From Rhizobiaceae bacterium (lineage in GTDB: Bacteria; Pseudomonadota; Alphaproteobacteria; Rhizobiales; Rhizobiaceae): a DNA stretch of 8,251 nucleotides. Both the position numbers and the translations under genes were made by a program. Shown here piece after piece: positions 1-6,699 of the stretch. The DNA lies in contig SCRB01001022.1 of the NCBI GenBank assembly GCA_004299545.1, positions 1-8,251 on the forward strand, given 5' to 3'. Every line of letters starts with the position of its first letter. Position 1 is the first letter of the stretch. The notes under the pieces are model-generated. The model saw nothing but the letters and a program-made list of their open reading frames with translations. It was not told where the DNA came from and did not search any database.

Positions 1-671
1 GCAATATGTATGACAAGCTCCTGCCGGAAGGCATTTACGGCGTTTTCGGCGAAACCTCCGAGATCACCGGGGCCGAGCACATCGCCAAGGCGCGCGCCAT
101 CAATCCGGAAGTCGGCGAGCGCTGGTACAAGATGTGGAAGGCCTATCTGGACGATGTGATCGAGGCGAACAAGGTCGACGATCTCTCCGAATCCCAGCCG
201 ACCAAGGGTAATATCGAGGGCGGGTTGACGACCATCGAGGAGAAGGCGCTCGGCAATCTTGAGAAGATCGGGCGCACGTCGAAATATATCGACATCCTCG
301 AACCGGCCGAGCAGCCGAAGTCGGGCAAGGGTCTTTACTTCATGGACTCGTCCTCGGCCGCGGCCGAGTGCGTGACGCTGATGGCGGCGGGCGGCTATGT
401 CGTCCATACCTTCCCGACAGGGCAGGGCAACATCGTCGGCAATCCGATCGTGCCGGTGATCAAGATTACGGCCAATCCGCGTACGCTGCGCACGATGAGC
501 GAGCATATCGATGTCGATGTCACCGGCATCCTGCGCCGCGACATGACGATCGACCAGGCCGGCGATGCGCTGATCGACATGATCGTCAGGACGGCGAACG
601 GCCGCCTGGCGGCGGCCGAGGCGCTCGGCCACCGCGAATTCGTCATGACCAAGCTTTACCGGAGCGCGTGA
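1..671 (+). CDS. suyB: (R)-sulfolactate sulfo-lyase beta subunit SuyB, C-terminal part (5' end outside window)
   Basis: This is the C-terminal portion of a UxaA/GarD-family lyase. The reading frame is open to the left edge, so the ATG at 6 is probably internal; about 222 residues are visible of a family length near 385. With SuyA, SuyB is known to cleave (2R)-3-sulfolactate into pyruvate and sulfite in the cytoplasm. Counting from the ATG at 6, the family block [20 protein letters not shown] lies at 64-83, [18 protein letters not shown] at 113-130, and [14 protein letters not shown] at 137-150. [10 protein letters not shown] segment stands where altronate dehydratases typically have a GRGSxxG-type segment, which favours SuyB over UxaA. 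The strongest support is context: the next two genes belong to the SlcC and ComC families. SuyA should lie just left of the window. Alternative: another UxaA-family sugar-acid dehydratase, such as altronate or galactarate. An intrinsic terminator follows 19 bases after the stop. Confidence 0.82.
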   Translation, partial: NMYDKLLPEGIYGVFGETSEITGAEHIAKARAINPEVGERWYKMWKAYLDDVIEANKVDDLSESQPTKGNIEGGLTTIEEKALGNLEKIGRTSKYIDILEPAEQPKSGKGLYFMDSSSAAAECVTLMAAGGYVVHTFPTGQGNIVGNPIVPVIKITANPRTLRTMSEHIDVDVTGILRRDMTIDQAGDALIDMIVRTANGRLAAAEALGHREFVMTKLYRSA

Positions 672-690
672 GAACGCTCTGGGGCAGACT

Positions 691-725
691 GCCGTCCGGG
701 TCCCACCGGACGGCTTTTTCTTTTT
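691..725 (+). terminator. Strong rho-independent terminator after suyB
   Basis: A perfect 9-bp stem (GCCGTCCGG at 691-699 pairing with CCGGACGGC at 706-714) encloses a 6-base loop. It is followed directly by TTTTTCTTTTT at 715-725. Eight of the nine pairs are G-C. The last T lies only 18 bases before the slcC start codon, so the terminator sits between two genes expected to act in one pathway. The hairpin and T tract are seen directly; strength in vivo is inferred. Confidence 0.88.
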
Positions 726-743
726 AGCGCGATCCAGAGTACC

Positions 744-1685
744 ATGCCCGATATCATCATCACCGAATTCATGGATGAGACAGCCGTCGCTTCGCTGAAG
801 GCGAGATACGATACGGTCTATGATCCGGCGCTGGTCGATCAAGCCGAAAAGCTGGCAGCGCTGGTCAGCGAGGTGCGTGCGCTGGTCGTGCGCAACCGGA
901 CGCAGGTCCGCGGCGCGCTTCTTGCAAGCGCGAAGAAACTCTCCTGTGTCGGCCGTCTCGGCGTCGGCCTCGACAACATCGATGTCGAGGCCTGCAAGGC
1001 GCGCAATATCGCGGTCTGTCCGGCCACCGGCGCCAACGATCTCTCCGTAGCCGAATATGTGATTACCTCTGCCGCGATGCTGCTTCGCCATGCCTATGCG
1101 GCGAACGAGGCCATGCTTGCGGGAAAATGGCCGCGTCAGGCGCTGGCAGGTCGCGAACTGGCCGGCAAGACGATCGGGCTGGTGGGCTTCGGTTCGATCG
1201 CGCGCGAGGTGGCATGGCGGGCCAATGCCTTCGGCATGCAGATCGTCGCATCAGACCCCTATCTCGAGGCGACGCATCCGGCCTGGATGACGGCGCGTAA
1301 CGTTTCGCTGGACGGCCTGATCGAGATCGCCGATGTCATTTCGCTGCACACGCCGCTGACGGACCAGACGCGCAATCTGATCGACGCCGGAACGCTTGCG
1401 AAGATGAAGCCGGAGGCGGTCCTCATCAATGCGGCGCGGGGCGGCATCGTCGATGAGGCGGCGCTCGCGGCGGCGTTGAGAGAGGGCAGGCTGGCGGGTG
1501 CCGCGCTCGATGTCTTTGCGACCGAACCGCTGTCGGCGGAGGCCGGCGAGAAGTTCAAGGGCATCGCCAATCTGGTGCTGACGCCCCATATCGCGGGCGT
1601 CACGGAAGAATCGAATATCCGGGTCAGCCATCTGATCGCGGAGAAGGTACTGGCGCATCTGGACGGAGCGGTAAAAGCGTCATGA
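744..1685 (+). CDS. slcC: D-2-hydroxyacid dehydrogenase, probable (S)-sulfolactate dehydrogenase SlcC
   Basis: A 313-residue NAD-dependent D-2-hydroxyacid dehydrogenase of ordinary length. The Rossmann motif GLVGFGSIA spans residues 145-153, with Asp171 after the second strand favouring NAD over NADP. The catalytic Arg232 (NAARGGIVDE), Glu261 (ATEPL) and His282 (TPHIAG) are all present. In sulfolactate degraders SlcC oxidises (S)-sulfolactate to 3-sulfopyruvate. Paired with ComC it interconverts the two enantiomers, so both can reach SuyAB. The function is assigned from its position between suyB and a comC-like gene; sequence alone would also fit a phosphoglycerate or hydroxypyruvate reductase relative. 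The ATG at 744 gives the expected N-terminus (IIITEFMDE), but only a weak Shine-Dalgarno (CAGAG, 735-739) precedes it, and a terminator ends 18 bases upstream. It overlaps the next gene by ATGA. Confidence 0.8.
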   Translation: MPDIIITEFMDETAVASLKARYDTVYDPALVDQAEKLAALVSEVRALVVRNRTQVRGALLASAKKLSCVGRLGVGLDNIDVEACKARNIAVCPATGANDLSVAEYVITSAAMLLRHAYAANEAMLAGKWPRQALAGRELAGKTIGLVGFGSIAREVAWRANAFGMQIVASDPYLEATHPAWMTARNVSLDGLIEIADVISLHTPLTDQTRNLIDAGTLAKMKPEAVLINAARGGIVDEAALAAALREGRLAGAALDVFATEPLSAEAGEKFKGIANLVLTPHIAGVTEESNIRVSHLIAEKVLAHLDGAVKAS

Positions 1686-2674
1686 AAATGACCGCCGAAG
1701 AGGTGCATGACCTGATCGCTGGCGCGCTCTGCCGCTCGAAGACGAGCGAGGTCAACGCGGCTTCCGTCGCCGATGCGCTTGTCGGCGCCGAACTTGCGGG
1801 GCAGGGGGGTCATGGCTTGCGCCGCGTCGCAGCCTATTGCGCGCAGGCCCGCTCCGGCAAGGTCGATGGTTTTGCAACGGCGAAGGGCGAGAAGACCCGT
1901 CCGGGTGCGCTTGCCGTCGATGCAGCGAACGGCTTCGCCTATCCCGCGCTGGATCTGGCAGTCGATTGGTTGCCTGACGCTGCTCGCAGCCAGGGCATTG
2001 CCATCGCCGGCATTCGCCGTTCGCATCATTGCGGCGTCGCCGGCGTGCCGGTCGAACGGTTGGCGGAACGCGGCGTCATCGGATTGCTTGTCGCTAATTC
2101 GCCGGGTGCCATGGCGCCCTGGGGCGCCAGCCGGGCGCTTTTCGGAACCAATCCGATCGCCTTTGCCGCGCCCGTCGAGGGCGGCGATGCAATCGTAGTC
2201 GATGTCTCACTTTCCAGGGTTGCCCGCGGCAAGATCATGGCCGCCGCGCAGAAGGGCGAAGCGATACCGGAAGGCTGGGCGCTCGATGCAGAAGGCCGCC
2301 CGACGACCGATCCGAAGGCAGCGCTTGGGGGAACCATGGTGCCGCTCGGCGATGCCAAGGGAACCGCGCTGGCGCTGATGGTCGAGCTTCTCTGCGCCGG
2401 GCTTACCGGTGCGAACTATGCCTATGAGGCGACCTCCTTCTTCGAAGCCGAAGGCGCACCTCCGGGAGTCGGCCAGACGCTGATCGCCATCGACCCGGAT
2501 GCATTCGGTCAAAATGCGCTGGCGCGCTTCGCGGTCATGGCCGAGGCCGTCGCCGGCAGCGAAGGTGCGCGCCTGCCCGGTCGCAGGCGCCAGGAAATCC
2601 GGGCACGGTCGTTGCGCGACGGGATTACGGTCGATGACGCTCTTGCCGCAGAGATCAGGGCGATCGGCCAATAG
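1682..2674 (+). CDS. comC: Ldh2/malate dehydrogenase-family oxidoreductase, probable (R)-sulfolactate dehydrogenase ComC
   Basis: A 330-residue member of the Ldh2 (malate/L-lactate/ureidoglycolate dehydrogenase) family, whose NAD(P)-binding fold differs from the classical Rossmann lactate dehydrogenases. Visible motifs are GGHGLRR (42-48), SHHCGVAG (114-121, with the presumed catalytic His116), FGTNPIAFAAP (154-164), DVSLSRVARGKI (174-185) and a GGTMVPLGDAKGTAL block near 216-230. His44, Arg48 and His116 line up with residues I recall as active-site positions in E. coli AllD. ComC-type enzymes reduce 3-sulfopyruvate to (R)-sulfolactate, the SuyAB substrate. Specificity here is inferred from neighbours; alone it could be a malate or ureidoglycolate dehydrogenase. 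The start ATG at 1682 overlaps the slcC stop as ATGA, with GGAG at 1665-1668, implying translational coupling. A second in-frame ATG at 1688 is less well placed. Confidence 0.8.
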   Translation: MKMTAEEVHDLIAGALCRSKTSEVNAASVADALVGAELAGQGGHGLRRVAAYCAQARSGKVDGFATAKGEKTRPGALAVDAANGFAYPALDLAVDWLPDAARSQGIAIAGIRRSHHCGVAGVPVERLAERGVIGLLVANSPGAMAPWGASRALFGTNPIAFAAPVEGGDAIVVDVSLSRVARGKIMAAAQKGEAIPEGWALDAEGRPTTDPKAALGGTMVPLGDAKGTALALMVELLCAGLTGANYAYEATSFFEAEGAPPGVGQTLIAIDPDAFGQNALARFAVMAEAVAGSEGARLPGRRRQEIRARSLRDGITVDDALAAEIRAIGQ

Positions 2675-2695
2675 AACGGCAACGGGCGCCGTTTT
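2675..2695 (+). terminator. Weak hairpin between convergent stop codons
   Basis: AACGGC at 2675-2680 can pair with GCCGTT at 2688-2693, and an alternative AACGG/CCGTT pairing with a 3-base loop is also possible (2681-2693). A short TTTT at 2692-2695 follows on the plus strand. It lies immediately after the comC stop, in the 34-base gap between the two convergent transcription units, where a terminator would be expected. Read from the minus strand the hairpin has only a poor T tract. Stem and T tract are both short, so the call is tentative. Confidence 0.35.
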
Positions 2696-2708
2696 CCAGC
2701 GTCCTGTG

Positions 2709-3875
2709 TCACCATTCGGCATAAGTGCCGTCCTGATGGGTCCAATCGGCATCGGGCAGGAACCAGTCCGTCGCGCGGCTTTCCACGACATCATTGATGA
2801 TCTCGATGCCGAGGCCCGGACCGGCGAGCGGCCCGAAGGCACCGTCAATCGTCGTGAGCGGCGTGGCATCTGCCAGATAGTCGTGCATCTCGCCCTTGGG
2901 CAGGCCGGAAAAGCCCTGATGATAATGCAGTCCGAGGCTTTGTTCCTGAATGACGACGTTGGCGGCGCAGAAGCCGACCTGGAGCGAGGCCGCGAGCGAG
3001 ACCGGACCGTTCGGGCAATGCGGCGCAACCGCCACATCGTAGATTTCGGCAAGCCTGGCAATCTTTTCCAGTTCGAACAGGCCGGTAATTGACACGTCCG
3101 GCTGAACAATATCGACGGCGCCGGTGTCGAGCACGCGCTTGACGTCCCAGCGCGAGGCAAGGCGCTCGCCCGTCGCGACGGGAATGGAACCGGCGGCGCG
3201 GGCAAGAACCTTGAGGCTCTCCTCGTTTTCCGGCAGCGTCGCCTCCTCGACCCACATCGGGCGGAACTGTTCGACCTCTTTCAGCAGCACCTTCAGCGCC
3301 GCGCGGGGCACGCGGCCATGCAGGTCCAGCGCGATGTCGAGGCTGTTGCCGAAGGCGTCGCGCAGAGCCGCAATCCGCTCCACCGCCGCATCGATGATGG
3401 CGCTGCCGCCGAGAGCAGGGATGGCCGGCGTGGCGTTCATCTTCACTGCCGAGAACCCCTGCGCGATACGTTTGCGCGCATGCTCAACGACGCCGGCCGG
3501 GCTGTCGCCGCCGATCCAGGCATAGGCGCGGATGCTGTCGCGCACACGCCCGCCGAGGAACTCATGCGCCGGCAGGCCGTGCCGTTTTCCCTTAATGTCC
3601 CACAAGGCCTGCTCGATGCCCGAGGCCGCCGTGCCGAGCACAGGGCCGCCGCGGAAGAAAGCGCCTCGGCGCAATCTCTGCGCGATATCCTCGATGCGGC
3701 CGGCATCATGGCCCTTCAGGTTGCGCGCCATGTCCTCGATGGTCGCGACGACGGCGCCGGCGCGTTTGGGGATGATCGACTCGCCCCAGCCGACCAATCC
3801 GTCATCGGTCGTGACGCGCACGAAGATCCAGCGTGGCGGAACGCGGAAGGTCTTTATCTCGGCGATCTTGCTCAT
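2709..3875 (-). CDS. Enolase-superfamily (MR subgroup) sugar-acid dehydratase, D-galactonate dehydratase-like
   Basis: A 388-residue mandelate racemase/muconate lactonising enzyme family protein that resembles D-galactonate dehydratase (DgoD). Such enzymes use Mg2+ to remove water from an aldonate, giving a 2-keto-3-deoxy acid. Metal ligands are Asp184 (in LDLHGRV), Glu210 (in WVEEATLPEN) and Glu237 (in TGERLASRWD). Catalytic candidates are His186, His286 (APHCPNGPVSLAAS, likely paired with Asp260) and Glu311 (IQEQS). Each is one position off the corresponding DgoD residues as I recall them. The second strand carries KMN (145-147) rather than the KxK of mandelate racemase. The usual EEP after strand 3 is EEA. 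The exact substrate cannot be read from sequence. The ATG at 3875 is chosen because MSKIAEIKTFRV matches the family N-terminus and AGGGG lies 6 bases upstream; an ATG at 3920 inside the ATPase gene is rejected. It is the last visible gene of the transporter operon. Confidence 0.85.
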   Translation of the reverse strand: MSKIAEIKTFRVPPRWIFVRVTTDDGLVGWGESIIPKRAGAVVATIEDMARNLKGHDAGRIEDIAQRLRRGAFFRGGPVLGTAASGIEQALWDIKGKRHGLPAHEFLGGRVRDSIRAYAWIGGDSPAGVVEHARKRIAQGFSAVKMNATPAIPALGGSAIIDAAVERIAALRDAFGNSLDIALDLHGRVPRAALKVLLKEVEQFRPMWVEEATLPENEESLKVLARAAGSIPVATGERLASRWDVKRVLDTGAVDIVQPDVSITGLFELEKIARLAEIYDVAVAPHCPNGPVSLAASLQVGFCAANVVIQEQSLGLHYHQGFSGLPKGEMHDYLADATPLTTIDGAFGPLAGPGLGIEIINDVVESRATDWFLPDADWTHQDGTYAEW

Positions 3876-3881
3876 GGGAAA

Positions 3882-3886
3882 CCCCT
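3882..3886 (-). promoter_or_regulatory. Ribosome binding site deciding the dehydratase start
   Basis: On the minus strand AGGGG lies 6 bases before the ATG at 3875, in the 16-base gap after the ATPase stop. This supports the shorter start over the ATG at 3920, which lies within the ATPase coding region and would add 15 non-conserved residues. Confidence 0.65.
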
Positions 3887-3891
3887 GGCGC

Positions 3892-4983
3892 TCAGGAAAG
3901 AGCCCGGCCGGTGGCTTCATCGAAGAGATGAAGATGTTCGGCCGCGCCTGAGAAAAGAACGGTTTGCTGGACCTTGACGGGGTGGTCGCGCGAGACGCGT
4001 GCGGTCAGCGTCCCGCCGTCGACGCCGAAATGCACATATTGTTCGGAACCCAGCATCTCGACGACATCGACAATGCCGCGGACTGTCCAGTCCGCCGCTT
4101 TGTCCTCGCCAAGCGACAGCCGTTCGGGGCGGATACCGACGGAGATGCGTTCGACCCCGGATCTGGAGACCGACCGCGCCTGATCCGGCTGGAGGCGGAT
4201 GGTTACGCTGTCGCTTGCGAGATTTACAGTGTCATCCTTGCGCTCGACACGGCAGGAGAGAAAACCCATCGCCGGTGTGCCGATGAAGGAGGCGACGAAC
4301 CTGTTTGCCGGGGAATCGTAAAGCTCGTCCGGCGTCCCGACCTGCTGGATGCGGCCCTCGCTCATCACCACGATGCGGTCGCCCATCGTCATTGCCTCGA
4401 TCTGGTCGTGCGTGACGTAGACGGCGGTTGCCGTCACCGCGCGATGGACGCGCAGGATTTCCGCCCGCATCTGGACGCGCAGATGTGCGTCGAGGTTGGA
4501 AAGCGGCTCGTCGAGCAGAAAGACGGCCGGCTCGCGCACGATGGCGCGGCCGAGCGCGACGCGCTGGCGCTGGCCACCGGAAAGCTGGCGCGGCCGGCGT
4601 TCGAGATAGGCGGCCATGTTGAGCATCTCGGCGGCGCCGCGCACGCGCTTGTCGATCTCCGCTTTTGGGACTTTCCGGCGTTTCAGGCCGAAAGCCATGT
4701 TGTCGTAGACCGACATATGCGGATAAAGGCCATAGTTCTGGAAGACCATGGCGATGTCGCGATCGCCGACATCGACGTCGTTGACGCGCCTGTCGCCGAA
4801 ATAGAGGTCGCCCGAGCTGATGTGTTCGAGGCCGGAGATCAGGCGCAGCAGCGTTGTCTTGCCCGAGCCGGACGGCCCGACAAGGACGACGAATTCATGG
4901 TCGGCGATATCCAGATTGCAGTCGAAGAGAACCTGCACGTCGCCATAGAATTTCGCGACGTTTCGGAGCGAGATGCTGGCCAT
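3892..4983 (-). CDS. ABC transporter ATP-binding protein, MalK/UgpC (CUT1) type
   Basis: A 363-residue cytoplasmic ATPase that drives import by the two permeases encoded upstream. Walker A GPSGSGKTT is at 36-44, the Q-loop glutamine at 82, the signature LSGGQRQRV at 134-142, Walker B VFLLDE at 154-159, the D-loop SNLD at 162-165, and the H-loop His192 (VTHDQIEAM). The remaining roughly 130 residues form the C-terminal OB/TOBE-type domain typical of MalK and UgpC, with VGIRPERLSL near its middle. Length and both domains are complete. The start ATG overlaps the SDR stop by one base (TGATG), so translation is probably coupled. Its place between two catabolic enzyme genes, rather than beside the permeases, ties transport and metabolism into one transcript. 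The transported substrate is not determinable from the ATPase. Confidence 0.95.
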   Translation of the reverse strand: MASISLRNVAKFYGDVQVLFDCNLDIADHEFVVLVGPSGSGKTTLLRLISGLEHISSGDLYFGDRRVNDVDVGDRDIAMVFQNYGLYPHMSVYDNMAFGLKRRKVPKAEIDKRVRGAAEMLNMAAYLERRPRQLSGGQRQRVALGRAIVREPAVFLLDEPLSNLDAHLRVQMRAEILRVHRAVTATAVYVTHDQIEAMTMGDRIVVMSEGRIQQVGTPDELYDSPANRFVASFIGTPAMGFLSCRVERKDDTVNLASDSVTIRLQPDQARSVSRSGVERISVGIRPERLSLGEDKAADWTVRGIVDVVEMLGSEQYVHFGVDGGTLTARVSRDHPVKVQQTVLFSGAAEHLHLFDEATGRALS

Positions 4984-5816
4984 CAGGACGTTCCGTTCCG
5001 CTGTTTTTCGCCGAATGTGACCTGGAAAGGGTCCGGCCGGCGGCTGATGTGGCGGCCGCCATCGACCGGCAGGATCGCACCGGTGATGAAGGAGGCTTCG
5101 TCGGAGGCGAGGAAGGCAACGGCTGTGGCGACTTCGTCGGCATGGCCGGACCTGCCGAGGAGTGCGGCGCTCGACGGGAGAGGCTTGCCCGCGCCGGCAT
5201 TCTCCGAAAGGCTGCGCTCGAAGGCCGCCGTCGCGATGACGCCGGGCGTCAGCGCATTGACGCGGATGCCTTTTGCCGAGAGTTCGACCGCCAGCGCCAG
5301 TGTCAGGCTCGCGATCGCCCCCTTGCTCGCCGCATAAGCGGCGTAGGTCGGCACTGGCATGCCCGCCTGGATGGAGCCTATATTGATGATCGTACCGCCG
5401 CCCGACTCAAGCATCGCCCTCGCGGCCTGCTGGCAGAGGGCCGCGGCGGCAATCAGATTGACCGAGAAGACGCGCTGCCAATCCGCTTCGGAGGAATCGA
5501 GAAAGGGCTGGCGCGGCCCGTGGAAGGCGGCATTATTGATGAGAATGTCGACGCGGCCCCATTTCGCGAGGACCGCCGGTACGAGGCCGTCGCGTTCCGT
5601 CGCGTCGCCAAGATCGGCTGCCATGCCGGCGACGTCCAGACTTGAGGCCGCGAGTTCCCCGACGGCCTGTTCAAGACGCGCGGCCTCGATGTCGGTGAGC
5701 ATCACGCGAGCGCCGTCTGCCGCCAGGCGCTTCGCCGTGGCGCGGCCGATGCCGCCGCTTGCTCCCGTTACCAGCGCGACTTTGCCGACAAAGCGCTTTT
5801 GCTGCTGCTCAGGCAC
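4983..5816 (-). CDS. Short-chain dehydrogenase/reductase (SDR), probable sugar or polyol dehydrogenase
   Basis: A 277-residue classical SDR. The cofactor motif TGASGGIG is at 17-24, with Asp42 at the end of the second strand indicating NAD preference. NNAA is at 94-97. The catalytic tetrad Asn120, Ser148, Tyr161 and Lys165 (YAASK) is intact, and VNALTPG follows the active site. After the usual terminal PVDGG there is an extra tail of about 23 residues (RHISRRPDPF onward). The likely role is oxidation of a sugar or sugar derivative brought in by the operon's transporter; the substrate is inferred from context only. The start is placed at the GTG at 5816 because GGGAG lies 9 bases upstream and the frame then overlaps the permease stop by 8 bases. 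A GTG at 5843 would add nine residues that show no family motif and has no good ribosome binding site. The 3' end overlaps the ATPase start (TGATG). Confidence 0.9.
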   Translation of the reverse strand: MPEQQQKRFVGKVALVTGASGGIGRATAKRLAADGARVMLTDIEAARLEQAVGELAASSLDVAGMAADLGDATERDGLVPAVLAKWGRVDILINNAAFHGPRQPFLDSSEADWQRVFSVNLIAAAALCQQAARAMLESGGGTIINIGSIQAGMPVPTYAAYAASKGAIASLTLALAVELSAKGIRVNALTPGVIATAAFERSLSENAGAGKPLPSSAALLGRSGHADEVATAVAFLASDEASFITGAILPVDGGRHISRRPDPFQVTFGEKQRNGTS

Positions 5817-6699
5817 CGGCGACCGCTCCCGATGTGAGGCCACGCACCATCGAGCGCTGGACCGCGAAAAAGGCGATCATCAAAGGCACTGTCGTCACGG
5901 TTGACGCCGCCATCATGCCGCCCCAGTCGGTCTTGAACTGACCTGTGAAAGTGAGGACGAGCGCGGCCGGAAGCGTTTGCTTGTCCATGGTGGTCATGAA
6001 GGTGAGAGGGTAGATCAGATTGTTCCATGCCTCCATGAAGACGAAGGTTCCTGTCGTCAGGAGGCCGGGCAGGATGAGCGGCGTCACGACGCGCAGCAGG
6101 ATCTGCCAGCGCGGATAGCCGTCTACCCGCGCCGCCTCTTCTACCTCGATCGGCACGGCGTCGATGAAGCTCTTCATCATCCAGACCGCGAAGGGAAGGC
6201 CGAAGGTCGTGAAGCCGACGACAAGGCCGGCAAGGCTGTCGAGAAGCTGGGCATTGAGCAAAAGGAGATAAAGCGGCGCCAGCATGACGACGAGCGGCAG
6301 CATGCGGAAGAGCAGCACCGAATAGCTGACCATGCCCCTGAGGCGGAAGCGCGCGCGCGACAGGGCATAGGCCGCTGGTGTGGCGATGACGACGGCGATG
6401 ATTGCCGTGGCGAGACAGCTGATCACGCTGTTGACGAAGAAAGCGAAGAAGGGCAGCGACTGGCCGCCGAGGCCGACATAGTTGGCGAGCGTCGGATGAA
6501 CCGGGATGAGCGTGGGATCGATGCGCGTCGCCTCGAGCTCCGTCTTGAAGGACGTCGCCAGCATCCAGTAGACCGGTGCAAGGCTCCAGAAGAGCGCCAG
6601 GGCGATCGCCAGGTACTTCACAATCCGGCCGACGCTGACGCCGCGCCGCACCGGCGGGCTTTCCGAAAGCGATGGCCGCCTCATTGTCATAGAGCTCAT
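5809..6699 (-). CDS. Carbohydrate ABC transporter permease 2, MalG/UgpE family (CUT1)
   Basis: A 296-residue inner-membrane permease. It has an N-terminal cytoplasmic stretch of about 26 residues and then about six hydrophobic segments, roughly at 27-47, 86-112, 124-148, 155-175, 203-225 and 264-283. The cytoplasmic EAA loop that docks on the ATPase is canonical: EEAARVDGYPRWQILLRVV, starting at 187, ends in TPLILPG. Together with permease 1 it forms the translocation pore for a sugar-like solute. The ATG at 6699 overlaps the permease 1 stop as ATGA and is preceded by GAGGG at 7-base spacing; ATGs at 6690 and 6684 are possible but less well placed. The frame stays open far upstream across the permease 1 gene, but that extension is an out-of-frame shadow. 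Confidence 0.95.
   Translation of the reverse strand: MSSMTMRRPSLSESPPVRRGVSVGRIVKYLAIALALFWSLAPVYWMLATSFKTELEATRIDPTLIPVHPTLANYVGLGGQSLPFFAFFVNSVISCLATAIIAVVIATPAAYALSRARFRLRGMVSYSVLLFRMLPLVVMLAPLYLLLLNAQLLDSLAGLVVGFTTFGLPFAVWMMKSFIDAVPIEVEEAARVDGYPRWQILLRVVTPLILPGLLTTGTFVFMEAWNNLIYPLTFMTTMDKQTLPAALVLTFTGQFKTDWGGMMAASTVTTVPLMIAFFAVQRSMVRGLTSGAVAGA
5826..5830 (-). promoter_or_regulatory. Ribosome binding site supporting a GTG start for the SDR
   Basis: GGGAG on the minus strand, 9 bases before the GTG at 5816, inside the 3' end of permease 2. No comparable Shine-Dalgarno precedes the alternative GTG at 5843. Confidence 0.55.

Noticed and set aside
1..671. Altronate or galactarate dehydratase identity for the first gene
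   Set aside because: The family is shared, but the GQGNIVGNP segment and the adjacent slcC/comC-type genes fit SuyB better. The alternative is kept in the feature note.
1259..2029. 256-codon minus-strand frame
   Set aside because: It is antisense to slcC and comC, whose catalytic motifs are intact in the plus-strand frames, and shows no family motif.
2207..3205. 332-codon minus-strand frame across the convergent junction
   Set aside because: It runs antisense to comC and out of frame within the dehydratase gene, with no domain-like sequence.
3964..5337. Long 457-codon open frame on the plus strand
   Set aside because: It is antisense to the ATPase and SDR genes, which have complete family motifs. 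Its translation shows no recognisable domain, and long antisense frames are common in GC-rich coding DNA.
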